Shown: one piece after another, positions 12,926 through 23,531 of the stretch
How positions within the stretch are numbered: the stretch's first letter is position 1
Layout of the letters: the number at the start of each line of letters is the position of its first letter
From: Microglena sp. YARC
Lineage: Eukaryota; Chlorophyta; Chlorophyceae; Chlamydomonadales; Chlamydomonadaceae
Assembly: GCA_022414725.1 (NCBI GenBank)
Contig: CM039464.1
Location: 41,222,655-41,286,654 of the forward strand
Length of the DNA: 64,000 bases
Reading direction: 5' to 3'
Translations under genes and position numbers: made by a program
The notes under the pieces: generated by a model
Told to the model about the DNA's origin: nothing
Databases searched by the model: none
Seen by the model: only the letters and a program-made list of their open reading frames with translations

Positions 12926-14979
12926 TTAGTAGTGAGTAGTGATGTACTCTCTATCTCCAGTTCAGTTCTAAACTGTCTTCCTGGGTTCTCCCTTTAGTAT
13001 GGGTCCCCGTGCCCGCTTGCATCCCTCCTGTCATCAAACGGTGATATGTTATGTGTTACCGGTAATTCCCTACGCCCTTTAACAACCCCAATTGTTGTTG
13101 GCTGGCCTGGCTGGATGTATCATTGTTGCATTTCTAGACCAGGGCCTGATCTTGCTGTATTGTGTGTGAAGTTTTAGGGCGGGGGGAGTTGGATATCCAA
13201 CTATAATCTTAGCCGAATCTCAGGGGGTCGCCAGGCCCTCCTCTGTGCCACGTTTTATCGGTGAAGCTTTAGGATTTAGACAGCCTTCGATCATAGTGGT
13301 ACCTGGATCAGGTCCATTGCCTAATAGTCACTGTGATGACGTAACCGTTGCCGATAGCGCAAGTGATGATCTTGAACACTGGTATAGTTTGATACTGCGT
13401 ATGGCTGGGGTGTTACAGTCAACCCAGGATTCATTGTTTTAGGTGCTGCTGGTTCTCATACGTAGGTTAACATGGCCCTATGTGTGGGTGCCTATTTCCT
13501 CAGCACCGCCTAGACTGTCTTATAGGGTAGTCTAGATTGGTGGAGCGTTACGACGCTTTGTTTAGGCAGCTTCCTTTCAGCTGTCTTTCTTGGTTTTGGT
13601 GGAAGGTGGTACTTAATTCAGACCACCGTTATAGCGTCTTGATGGTTTCTGACTCTTAGTTCCATAGGCAGATGGTTCGTTCGGTGGAGCTCATCATAGA
13701 TTAGCTATTTCATTTTACTCCACACTGTTTTTAGATCACCAGCCCCTCATGTGATTGGAACTTTTTGTGGAGTGTAGTAGTTATTTCCCTTTGGATTTTA
13801 CTGTAATTTGGTGGGCTGGGTCATCTTGCAGTTGTACTTGCAGATGTCCTTGCAGTTGTACTTGCAGATGTACCGCCGCTCACCTCTTTCTTGTTCTTCC
13901 GAACAACGGTATAGAAAACCCGATCCGGGAATAGGAACCTAACGCCAATCAACGATAACCAAAGAGACGGATTGAAATATCGTGTGAGCTTAGCACACGA
14001 GAGAATCAAAGCCTAAAGGACGCAGACAAGAGGACACTAAAGACTACGATGGAAAAAAAAAAGTCGATGGAAAAATCCACTACCTTAAAAACTATTCTTA
14101 GCATAGAATTCATGACTAGGTTGGGATGAAAAAACCATGATGAACTGGTTTCTCACTCAAAGATGGAAGTAAGAAGATGTATGAAAGTTAATTATCATAA
14201 ATCCCCAGCTACGGCACTGACGAAAAACAGTCTAAGAGGTGGGTATCGCACCGCAAAGAACTCGTGCACTCAAGACAAACCAAGCGCCTAACTAAAGCAA
14301 ACCAAACCTGCAGCAACTGAAAAAATCCAAAGGATGCGAAGTTAAAATTTTCAAGAAACTTGTAACCAACAAAGGAAACACAGTTCAATGAACAATAGAA
14401 GGGTAGATGTACAACCATAGTACATAAAACATATTGTCCACTTGAAAAAAGGAAACGCAGAAAAAAGGACTTCAAAGAATTTACTGCAAAGGAAGGAATG
14501 AAAGGGCGCTTGAAATACACTCGGAAGAACAAGAAAGAGGTGAGCGGTGGTACATCTGCAAGTACAACTGCAAGGACATCTGCAAGTACAACTGCAAGAT
14601 GACCCAGCCCACCAAATTAGAGTAAAATCCAAAGGGAAACAACTACTACACTCCACAAAAAGTTCCAATCACATGAGGGGCTGGTGATCTAAAAACAGTG
14701 TGGAGTAAAAAGAAATAGCTAATCTATGATGAGCTCCACCGAACGAACCATCTGCCTATGGAACTAAGAGTCAGAAACCATCAAGACGCTATAACGGTGG
14801 TTTGAATTAAGTACCACCTTCCACCAAAACCAAGAAAGACAGCTGAAAGGAAGCTGCCTAAACAAAGCGTCGTAACGCTCCACCAATCTAGACTGCCCTA
14901 TAAGTCAGTCAAGGAGGTGCTGAGGAATAGGCACTCACACATAGGGCCATGTTAACCTACGTATGAGAACCGGCAGCAC

Positions 14980-15348
14980 CTAAAACAATGAATCCTGGGT
15001 TGACTGTAACACCCCAGCCATACGCAGTATCAAGCTAGACCAGTGTTCAAGATCATCACTTACCCATTCGGCAACGGCTACATCATCACATGGGCTTGAC
15101 CCGAGTAATCCACCAGGGACGACAGGAGGCGTCGGAATTATCGACACCCGCGAGCCATCCGAGGTGGTCGGAGGTTGGCGACTATTAGTCAATGGACCTG
15201 ATCCAGGTACCACTATGATCGAAGGCTGTCTAAATCCTAAAGCTTCACCGCTAAAACGTGGCACAGAGGAGGGCCTGGCGACCCCCTGAGATTCGGCTAA
15301 GATTATAGTTGGATATCCAACTCCCACCCGCCCTAAAACTTCACACAC
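14980..15348 (-). pseudogene. Integrase-RT linker-like ORF of copia-type element
   Basis: A 122-codon frame starting MCEVLGRVGVGYPTII lies downstream of the integrase block in coding direction. It is hydrophilic, rich in Pro and Ser, and carries an acidic stretch. In Ty1/copia polyproteins a variable linker sits between integrase and reverse transcriptase, so this may be that linker. No RT follows. A shortened relative lies at 13245-13442 (+) in the left arm, with an ~86-bp deletion, and another at 46642-46872 (-). Confidence 0.35.
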
Positions 15349-15589
15349 AATACAGCAAGATCAGGCCCTGGTCAAGAATGCAACAATGATACATCCCAGC
15401 CAGGCCAGCCAAAAACAATTGGGGTTGTTAAAGGGCGTAGGGAATTACCGGTAACACATAACATATCACCGTTTGATGACAGGAGGGATGCAAGCGGGCA
15501 CGGGGACCCATACTAATGGGAGAACCCAGAAAGACAGTTTAGAACTGAACTGGAGATAGAGAGTACATCACTACTCACTACTAACTGGC

Positions 15590-15880
15590 GCAACATTGGA
15601 AACCCAAATATAATAACCCTTAGTCACCAGGGAATACCCAACCAGTCTACCAAATAATGCCTTTCTAACTAGCTTGTTGCGTGACTGCCCAATACTAAGA
15701 TTACATAGCAAGGGCAACCAAACAAACGCAACAACGACACATCAGGTGCAACCCCAAAGAAAAGCTCCGAAGGAGTCTTGTCTCCCTAGATGAACACGCA
15801 ATTGCAAAGATAACACACTAGCACCATACTGAGCAGTGTCATCATCAACAACTCATGCATGCCCCAACTAATCGAGATCA
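15590..15880 (-). pseudogene. Degraded copia-type integrase segment (right arm)
   Basis: Reverse-complement counterpart of 12640-12925, with the same degraded integrase motifs. Confidence 0.6.
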
Positions 15881-17166
15881 ACCATGCCTCTATACACTTA
15901 ACTAAAAATTCCTAAGCCCTATCAGAACTCAAACACTTGAACTCAAACTCACGTAGCTAAGGCATACACCTAAGGGGGGAACCAGGGGCACGGGAAGACA
16001 AAGTAGCAACCTCTGTCGAACCACGGAACGCACCCAGGGGTCACAAGGAGCCTAAGAGAGAAAAATATCCACCAAGATATCATGCCAAAGATCCTCCACG
16101 GCCGCTGGACTAGGGCCAGGACGGCGTCCACTGCGGCCTGTAGCATGGGCGAAGTCCGGCGCTGCGAGACCTGGGATCACAGAAGGTGGGGAAGCGTTAG
16201 GTCGAAGTCGAGATTTGAGGTATGGGAAAAAGGAGACGAGAATGACAGTGCAGCAAGTCACACCTGGTGCAGAAAATCGCACCAATGGCAGAAAATCGCA
16301 AATCGCAAGGGCAGAATTCGAAAATTTATCGCTAGGATGCGAAGAGCAGAGCCGAGGCATGTGAAGGTCCTAATATCCCGCCGTCGATGATCAGTCAATC
16401 TCAAGTCCCCCCCTCTATCGCTCGACTCACCCGGTTGGGGGGTAGAGGGAGCAGCACCCGTAGTGGTGCTGACCATACCCCCCTGCTTCCTACCACCTCC
16501 AGAATCTCCAGGTCCAGACGCGTAGGTCGTCCTCCTCTGGCGAATCCTACGGCAGTGCCGGCGATCCGCCAGTTTGATCGAAAAATTTCTCCACAAGGTA
16601 GCACAGAGCCACTAGAGCGCAAGCTCATGCCAGGAGCCGACCGTCGGCTGGGCAGAGCAAAGGGGCAAAGACGACGTAGACATAAGCAGGGAGCTTGGTC
16701 GGCTTGGCAACCTCCGGTATGCAGGCAGAGCCTCAAACACCGGAGAAAGGTTAGCGACGTCAAGGACGCGAGCAGACGAAGACGGGGTATCTCCACCGAT
16801 GTCCAGGCTAGTCGCCGACTTGAGTCTGCACGTCACAGTCATCTACGACAGACGGAGGAGGCGACAGACGGCAGGGGAGGAAAAAGAAGAGAAGATGGAG
16901 GAATGACCGGGGGGGTTACTTCCACGATGGCGGAAGGACTCTCATGACCGCTAGCAGAGGCAGCTGGTGCACAAACGTCTAGCCAATCATCAAGAGGAGC
17001 CGTTCCTCCGTTGGAAGGATTGGTCGCAGCCATCGCTGAGAATGATACTGCGCATCCTGCGCGTCCAGGAAAGACCATCCATGTCATGGAGTTTCTCAAA
17101 ATGGCGGGAGGTCCTCGCGGAAGTTGCATCGCAAAGCAGTGGTAGTAAATGAAGGGCCGTATAACC

Positions 17167-17465
17167 TATCAGCTTGGATAACACTCCGGAGAGTGGACTT
17201 TGTGTGTGCAGCACGCCAATCTATAAATGCGGAGACGAGAATAATATTACAAAAGACTGGGGAACCATAAAGGGACACCAGCGGAGGAAAGGGGCGGTAG
17301 CCTGGAACCTGATCAGGGTACAGGCTAGACAGCGCGTGTCAGAAGAACCGATGACGCAGTCAACAGGAAGCTGACATAGTACTGTCAGGACCGATAGTTC
17401 TAAGGGAGTACACAAGGAGTCACCAAGACATAAAACAAGCGAGAGCACCGCTATTCATGCTGATA
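17167..17465 (-). repeat. Outer LTR of right arm (copia-type)
   Basis: Reverse complement of the 11048-11341 LTR, 299 bp. The coding direction is leftward into the element. Confidence 0.75.
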
Positions 17466-18633
17466 CAAGTTAAATGTTCCTGATTTGAATTCCTACATGG
17501 TTTTTTTTCCAGCAAGCTTGGGCAGACTACTTTGTAAACATGTACTTATCCTTGAACTTGGTTACATGGCTCCAGCCAGCAATTTGGCTGGCTGGACCCC
17601 TATACCGGTCCGGCTACTAAGCCCCAGCAAGATTAATGCTCCTGCTTTGAATTGTTACATAGTTTTACAGCAAGCTTGGGAAGACTACTTGGTGAACATG
17701 TAACAAGGAAATGTAACAATAACATAAGACCCTTTGCCAACTGGATTTCAAGTCTGAACTTGAGACAGTCAAAGCCATAGACCCCTGTGCCAAGTTAGTA
17801 TTGCCATGCTTTTCTGAGACCCACTTTTAGGGGGAAATGACATTTGCCAATACTTAATCTTGCCAATACTTAAGGCGCATACGGGGGTACTTACTTGTTA
17901 CTTTGAAAGCAACAAGGCTACAACATAAGTACATAACTGACCGCCCGTACATAAGCTTATAATTCCAAAAACCAACAGCACAGGGGGCGGTCAATATAGT
18001 TACCGCCCCTCCATGGGTAGCGACTTCGGTACAACAGCCGTACTGCCGGATGCGCCAAACGGGTGCGCTAGGGAACCTAAGGGTTCGCCCTACAAAGTGC
18101 ATTTAGACCGCACCAACTGACGTTTGCAAACGGCAGGCAGCTCGATAAACTCGTAAATACAGTCAACCATTCTCCGACTCGAAGCAAATTTCAGACAAGA
18201 TGTATCTTCAGTCACGTCACATCGTTTTCCAGGTAGATTTAAGTCAAACTGCGCCCCGAACCACTTGACGTTGGGATTCGACAGTCAAGTCATCCCGAAG
18301 GAGACTGCCTGGTCACAGGCGGAGGGTGCATAGCCCCAGTTTATGAGGTAACGCGCAACTGTGTACCAAAGCGCGTTAAACGAGACACACGTTCCGCAAG
18401 AATAGCCACGAGGACAGCAACAAGGTTACGCAAATCGCACACCAAACAACCCTAGCTCCCCATCCCCAGCGGATCCCCATACCTAACACGAGGGCAGAAA
18501 CAAGGTTACACACACCGCGCACCGCACACAAAACAACTCTACTTACCGCCCCTCCATGGTTACAGCGGGCCTACCCATTACCATCCCTAGCCACCAGCGG
18601 ATCCCTTGGTCCAATTGGTCCAATCCAACACAA
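17466..18633. repeat. 1168-bp direct repeat, copy 1
   Basis: Nearly identical to 27929-29096, and both copies are 1168 bp. The left part is the inside and right end of the 562-bp MITE described at 27787. The middle (about 17895-18008) is satellite sequence (tgttactttgaaagcaac through the gaccgcc/ggcggtc motif). The rest is unique to this repeat. Copy 1 lost its left part where the copia-type hairpin joins it. No gene was recognised inside. Confidence 0.9.
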
Positions 18634-19215
18634 ATTGAATTGATTTAATTTAATTTAAATTAAAGTATGAGAGACTTACCCAAGCGCAGCAAGGGCTGCA
18701 TCGTAATGCAATTGAATTACAACAAAATCAAATTAAATTGAAATCAAATTAACTCAAATAAAGTGTGAGAGACTTACCCAAGAGCAACAAGAGCAACATT
18801 GTAACGGAATTAAACTCAATTAAATTAACTCATTTAAAGCATGAGAGACTTACCCAAGAGCAATGAGGGCAACATCGTAACGCAATTAAACTGAATTAAT
18901 TGAATGAAATGAAAATTAAATTAACTCAAATATAGTGTGACAGACTTACCCAAGAGCAACAAGAGCAACATCGTAACGCAATTAAACTGAATTAATTAAA
19001 TGAATTGAAAATTAAATTAACTCAAATAAAGTGTGACAGACTTACCCAAGAGCAACAAGAGCAATATCGTAGCACAATTAAACTGAATTAAGTAAATGAA
19101 ATGAAAATTAAATTAACTCAAATAAAGTATGACAGACTTACGCAAGAGCAACAAGAGCAACATCGTAACGCAAAGCTGCCTCAGCTTCTTCTTGGAATTT
19201 ACGTGTAGTACTAAT
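18634..19215 (-). repeat. Donor-junction tandem array of AP2 exon d
   Basis: Six copies, spaced about 75-100 bp, of the 3' end of AP2 exon d with its GTAAGT donor (plus-strand cttaccc or cttacgc at about 18676, 18772, 18847, 18943, 19034 and 19135). Each repeats codons for RYDVALVAL followed by the splice donor, then AT-rich intron sequence. The copy at 19135-19200 extends further into the exon (QEEAEAALRYDVALVAL). Copies keep the GT. Confidence 0.85.
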
Positions 19216-19307
19216 ATGAATAGTAATGTCTCTCATTATTTCATTGCTTCTTCATAATCAAAATTAATTAATTAAATCAAATAATAATTAAAGTATGAGA
19301 GACTTAC

Positions 19308-19430
19308 CCAAGTGCTACTAGGGCAACATCGTAACGCAAAGCTGCCTCAGCTTCTTCTTGGAATTTTCCTAGGTATATGCGGCACGTTTCCACTTGCCAT
19401 CGGTTTGATTGTGTGTGGAAAGCAACTCCC
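19308..19430 (-). CDS. AP2 gene exon d: second AP2 domain core
   Basis: Acceptor TTGCAG, then GVAFHTQSNRWQVET, RIYLGKFQEEAEAAL and RYDVALVALG, ending at donor GG|GTAAGT. It contains the tryptophan and YLG strand motifs and the amphipathic helix of an AP2 domain. Both of its edges have tandem decoy copies in the adjoining introns. Confidence 0.75.
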
Positions 19431-22400
19431 CTGCAATCAGGCATTGTGGGGTGTGATGCGTGTGGGTGGGTGTGGGTGGGTGGTGTGGGTGGGTGTGTGG
19501 GTGGGGGGGGGGAGGGGGGGGGGGGGGTATATTCGGCATATTTCCACTTGCCATCGGTTTGATTGCGTGTGGAAAGCAACTCCCCTGCAAATATTGCAAT
19601 CGGGCATTGTGGGGTGTGATGTGGGTGGGTGGGTGTGGGTGTGGGGGGGTGTGGGTGTGGGGGGTGGGGTGGGGGGGGGGGGGGGAGAAGCTGTGTGTGG
19701 GAGGGGCTGTGGGCTGTGTGGCGGTTGTGGGGGGTGGCGGATGTGGGGGGGTGGCGGGGGTCGGGGTGGGGTGGGGTAGATGTGGGGGTGGCGGGGATGG
19801 GGGGTGGGGCTGTCTCCACCTGCCATCGGTTGGATTGTGTGTGTGTGTAGGGTGGGGTGTGTGTGGGGTGTGGGCTGAGTGGTGGGTGGTGTGTCGCTGT
19901 TTCAACTTGCAATCGGTCGGATTGTGTGTGGATGGCAACTCCCCTGCAAATATTGCAATCAGGCATCGTGGGGTGTGACGTGGGTGGGGCCAGAAAGTAG
20001 TGGGAGTTTCAGAAGTAGTGGAGTAAGTAGCTACTCGTAGCGGAATGAGCTACACAACATTCAACGACATTTACGAAGGATCTTGACCACAACCGCAAAC
20101 AACTATTGGAGAGACTGAGAGAGACACAGGTGGAACTTGGGGCTTCAGCCTTGGGACCCAGGGGGGTCCAGAGGGGGCTAAAGCGGAAGAAAAAAAAGGT
20201 AATGATAACGCCTGGTGGGGCGTGGTGTTAAGGGAACCCGTCGTACGCGTGTGGGGAGCGGTCTCCTACCTCAACTGGACAAGCTACCATCGCGGTTGAC
20301 GACGACCTGCAGCGCCAAGAGCGACCGAAGGGGGAGCCGAACCCCCGACTCTTCTTTCTCAAGCGATCTGGTCTACCACTAGACCATTGCATATCACTGA
20401 AAGGGGCTCAGCTAAAGCGAAAAACACTGGCTACGGGACAGGGTTTGAAACGATGACAGCTGATGATAGACATGGGATGTGTTGAATAGGGCCAATTATG
20501 TTTAAACGATGACAGCCATGTGATTTTGATTTTCAAATGTGTGGAATGTGGCAAAAAACGATGACAGCCATGTGATGTGTTGAATAGGGCCAAATACCTA
20601 GGGACCGGCATATCATATGATGCTGACCAAAGGCGAGTATGATATCATATGATGCCGGCAGTCTGACTAGGCTAAAGTTACCATTTACCTGCCATTTACA
20701 TACAATATCATATGATGGAATTTGTATGATATCATATGATATCATACGCGCCTTTGGTCAACATCAAATGATATGCAGTTCCCTAAAAATTTCTTTTTCT
20801 TTTTCTTTTTCCAGTCCTATGCTGTCCAACTCATGTTGGTGTCATATGATATCATATTACCGTTTTCTAAAAATACCTGAATGCACTAGTCCTTTTAGAC
20901 TTTCCAATGGCCCTGAATTGTGCCATTTCTTTTTCCAGTCCTATGCTGTCCAACTCATGTTGGTGTCATATGATATCATATTACCGTTTTCTAAAAAATA
21001 CCTGAATGCACTAGTCCTTTTAGACTTTCCAATGGCCCTGAATTGTGCCATTTCTTCCTCCAGTCCTATGCTGTCCAACTCATGTCGCAATTTCATGATA
21101 CCATATTGCCGTTCGCTACAAATACCTGTAAGCACTAGTCCTTTTGGACTTTCCAATGGCCCTGAATTGTGTCATTTCTTCCTCAAGTCCTATGCTGTCC
21201 AACTCATGTCGCAATTTCATGATACCATATTGCCGTTCGCTACAAATACCTGTAAGCACTAGTCCTTTTAGACTTTCCAATGGCCCTGAATTGTGCCATC
21301 ACTTCTTCCAGTCCTATGCTGTCCAACTCATGCTTTTCTTCTTTTGTTAAGCTGAAGTTCATTGACGCCTGCCGTCCCAACTTGTATAAAATCCTTGCAA
21401 GCACAACACAGGGGTGTAGCGGGTGTGAGGTGTGTGGTGTGGCGGTGTGGGGTGTGGGGCAGGCATGGGGTGTAGCAGGTGGTGGGTGGTGGGTGGTGGG
21501 CATGGGGTGTGGGGTGTGGCGGGCGGCAGGTGGTGGGTGGTGGGCATGGGGTGTATTGGTACTCATTAGATTAGCTAAAGTTCATTGATGAATGGCTCCC
21601 TGACTTGCATAAAATCCTTGCAAGCACAACACAGGTGGTGAGTCAGTTATACTTTGACTTGGGCACAACACAGGTGGTGAGTCAGGTATACTTTGACTTG
21701 GGCACAACACAGGTGGTGAGTCAGGTATACTTTGACTTGGGTTAGTTAGGTATGCTTTGGCCATGTTGAGTTAGTGGGTTTACATTGACTTTGGTGAGTT
21801 AGGTGTAACTTTGGCTGGCTGTATAACTTGGGTGAGACTTGGGTGGGACAGTCAGGTACGCTTTCTATTTATGGAAACACTGGGAAGGTGGCTGAGGCCA
21901 CATCATCAAGATTACATCCCTCTGCAGATTATCCAAAAACCTCACAAGTATTAGTTGTATAAGTAGTAGTATAGTAGTAGTAGTAGTAGTAGGAGGAGGA
22001 GGAGGAGGAGGAGGAGGAGTCCCCGTTTTTGAGGTTTGGGAAAGTTCCCTCTCTGTGTATATTTGGATACTCATGGAATACACATGCATCGCACTGCAAA
22101 TACAGGGCGTCTTTTGCACGCTCTCCGGCACCCTTTTCGGCACCCCTTTCACCCATAATGCACCTCTTCAAGCCAAATACAAGGCTGTGGATGACCCATG
22201 CGGCACCCTATTCGCCCATAATGCATGCACATTTTGAAGCCAAATACAAGGGTGTGGAGGACCCCCAAAATTAGCAGTATCGGGAGGACCAAACTGTACC
22301 TGTCAACTGCTTTGGCAGCCTTCACTGAAGTAGAGTGGATGGATGTTGTGAGACGGCCTGCTCGAATGCTTTCAGGGAGGTCGAGTTGATCCTTCTTACA

Positions 22401-22466
22401 GATTCGCACTTGCCCCCTCCACTTCTCTCGCATTGCTATAACGTTTCTAAACCTAGGAGACCCCAT
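19308..22466 (-). CDS. AP2-domain transcription factor gene (two AP2-like domains), partial
   Basis: A four-exon minus-strand model: 22466-22300, 21919-21881, 21393-21250 and 19430-19308. Splice phases match at every junction and the joined frame is open. The first exon encodes an AP2-like domain (RFRNV, KWRGQVRI, KAAKAVDR). The last two join across a splice to give TSAYR-GVAFH, then RWQVE, RIYLG, and QEEAEAALRYDVALVALG, which follows the AP2/ERF layout YRGV...RW.V...YLG.F...EEAA..YD.A....G. AP2 proteins are plant and algal DNA-binding transcription factors acting in the nucleus. The paired domains joined by an ~80-residue linker recall the AP2/ANT type. No 3' end after exon d was found, and an in-frame stop just before the first ATG means exon a is either the start or is preceded by an intron. 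The gene could be a decayed copy. Confidence 0.7.
19436..19985 (-). repeat. Acceptor-junction copies of AP2 exon d in G-rich simple repeat
   Basis: Extra copies of the exon d 5' edge (tgcag|gggagttgc, then CAC ACA CAA TC and RWQVE codons) lie at about 19543-19600 and 19900-19970, with a partial copy at 19815-19840. They are separated by GGGTGT-rich tracts, including a run of about 15 G near 19671-19685. Confidence 0.8.
20189..20411 (-). mobile_element. tRNA-derived SINE, copy 1
   Basis: Close match to the SINE at 57589-57798. Read on the minus strand, a tRNA-like head has an A box (TGGTCTAGTGG) and a B box (GGTTCGGCTCC) in a 5-bp G/C stem, followed by a ~120-bp body. The flanks share gctaaagcg (left near 20178, right near 20412), a likely 9-bp target duplication. 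It lies in the intron between AP2 exons c and d. Confidence 0.75.
20601..20783. mobile_element. Stowaway-like MITE (TA target duplication)
   Basis: A 183-bp element bounded by TA. The left end GGGACCGGCATATCAT is mirrored by the right end ATGATATGCAGTTCCC. Inverted homology extends about 50 bp on each side and includes gaccaaaggcg with several atgatatcatat palindromes. A TA duplication with a foldback structure fits Tc1/mariner-type MITEs. No ORF. Confidence 0.6.
20800..21215 (-). repeat. Donor-junction tandem array of AP2 exon c
   Basis: Three copies (about 20873-20958, 20996-21084 and 21121-21208) plus a partial one (20809-20835) of the exon c 3' part: codons for HELDSIGLEE, QFRAIGKSKRTSA and the GTATTT donor. 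Two copies encode FR and the one nearest the true exon encodes YR. The copies next to the MITE contain the same catatgatatcatat motif seen inside the MITE. Confidence 0.85.
21250..21393 (-). CDS. AP2 gene exon c: linker and start of second AP2 domain
   Basis: Encodes ILYKLGRQASMNF, then a charged helix (KEEKHELDSIGLEEVMAQF) and SKRTSAYR, where the AP2 YRG motif is split by the intron. The acceptor is TTGCAAG and the donor AG|GTATTTG. Extra copies of its 3' part lie just downstream at 20800-21215. Confidence 0.7.
21415..21765. repeat. GT-rich minisatellites and a copy of the exon c acceptor
   Basis: 21420-21560 holds GGTGT and GGTGGGCATG repeats. 21572-21625 is an extra copy of the 5' edge of AP2 exon c (cttgcaagg, then ATTTTATGCAAG codons). 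21615-21745 holds about four copies of a ~40-bp unit containing gcacaacacaggtggtgag. Confidence 0.7.
21881..21919 (-). CDS. AP2 gene exon b (39 nt)
   Basis: A small exon, DVILMMWPQPPSQ when joined. The acceptor is CTGCAGAG and the donor CA|GTGTTT. Only this pair of sites keeps the frame between exons a and c (phase 2 on both sides). The donor is weak, so confidence is moderate. Confidence 0.45.
22300..22466 (-). CDS. AP2 gene exon a: first AP2-like domain
   Basis: Encodes MGSPRFRNV, KWRGQVRICKK and TSVKAAKAVDR, the two halves of an AP2 domain. The donor after position 22300 is AG|GTACAG, phase 2. Either the ATG at 22466 or an acceptor ending TTTAG just before it could begin the exon. Confidence 0.6.
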
Positions 22467-23531
22467 GTTCTAAATGTCCTGTGGGGCCGTTGGGGTTGGA
22501 GATAATTCTACACTACCATCGGTAGGATGCGCGGAAAAAGATGTCGACGTTCATGAGGACGGCGGCATGCCAGCGTCGTCACAGAGGTTCGGAGTTACGG
22601 AGTGCAGGCGAGCGAATATTTGCTGCTTCTGTGTTCCTGTCTCTAAACCGCGTGCACCCACTAGCTCTGGCCACTCTCCAGGGTACGGGCACAAGGCGTC
22701 GGTTTGAAAAGATGTAGTTGACCGCCCACGTAGGCTGAAGGGCGCGCGTTGAGACTTGGGAATCGAGAGGCCGGTTGGCGCTAGTGTTAATTGGGCGGCG
22801 TGGGAAGCAACAGTGGGATGGCGATTAGCAGCTCAGTCACCAGACACAAACTTCCATGAACTAAAGGATTAAATGCTCAGGATGCAGGAGGTTCGATAAG
22901 GGCTGCGAACGTACGCAACGTCTTAAATGTGGAACTTAGACGTGAATCCAAAAAGTTGGCCCACACCCAGTCAACGCATGTTGGGAAAGTTAGTCCCTTG
23001 CAGATTGAAAGAGTTTCGCAGCTGACAAGGGAAAGTCACGACAAGAAAAGAAAATGACCCGGGTGTGGCTGCGCCCCACAGCATGCTGATAGCCTCGCAG
23101 CAGAGAGGGGGGGGAGGGGGGGGGAGGGGGGGGACACCACGCTTGAGGTACGGTTGTGGTCCTCTAGTCTGGTGACTGTGGGGCATGGGGGCTGACGAGA
23201 GATGGTGGTTGTGGTGGTTGTGGTCGGTTGTGGTCCCTCGATCTGGTTGTGGTTGATCCTCAGGCCGCGTCCTGTATGCCTCGGTGCGGGTAGATGCCAG
23301 TATGCCACCCTTACCTGTACTCCGACAGGCCCTTCATATTTCGAGCCCTTGCGCGCTCAAATATTATTTGTTCGCACAACTAGTTGGATCCCCTTGAAAA
23401 GCGTAGCTCTAGGCATCGTTCGCCTCAGGGTTTCGCAGGAGGCATCCAGAGGTCGCAGGCTGCATGAAAAATGAAGTGAACCAACATCCTGAACCTGCGT
23501 CCGGGACGCAACGGACCCTCCCCATGAGTTC
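22467..23531. other. No gene recognised upstream of AP2 exon a
   Basis: Mixed unique sequence with no convincing coding frame. Contains a broken G run at 23106-23134 and GGTTGTGGT repeats at 23145-23260. Nearby at 22140-22255, within the first AP2 intron, a ~65-bp segment is duplicated. The right edge (23490-23531) shares a short GC motif with 42890-42930. Confidence 0.5.

Larger units (their letters stand above)
11048..17465. mobile_element. Ty1/copia-type element arranged as a giant inverted repeat
   Basis: Positions 11048-13902 are the reverse complement of 14521-17465, leaving a 618-bp spacer at 13903-14520. Both outer ends carry the same LTR-like segment in opposite orientation (11048-11341 and 17167-17465), so the structure reads LTR-internal-spacer-internal-LTR with two coding directions pointing inward. 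The spacer plus right arm (about 13901-17465) is collinear with 45593-50917 of the separate LTR element, so one near-normal element plus an inverted copy of its 5' part explains the structure. The left arm lacks about 86 bp present in the right arm (near 13330 against 15080-15190). Internal sequence holds a degraded integrase segment but no recognisable reverse transcriptase. No target-site duplication is visible: the left flank is satellite and the right flank is the 1168-bp repeat. Confidence 0.85.

Noticed and set aside
14209..14668. Cys/Ser-rich minus-strand ORFs near the hairpin loop
   Set aside because: Low-complexity translation of a small tgcaagtacaac repeat in the transposon spacer; no start context or family match.
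11048..17465. Complete autonomous retrotransposon
   Set aside because: No reverse transcriptase or RNase H was seen, the integrase is broken by stops, and the LTRs point in opposite directions.
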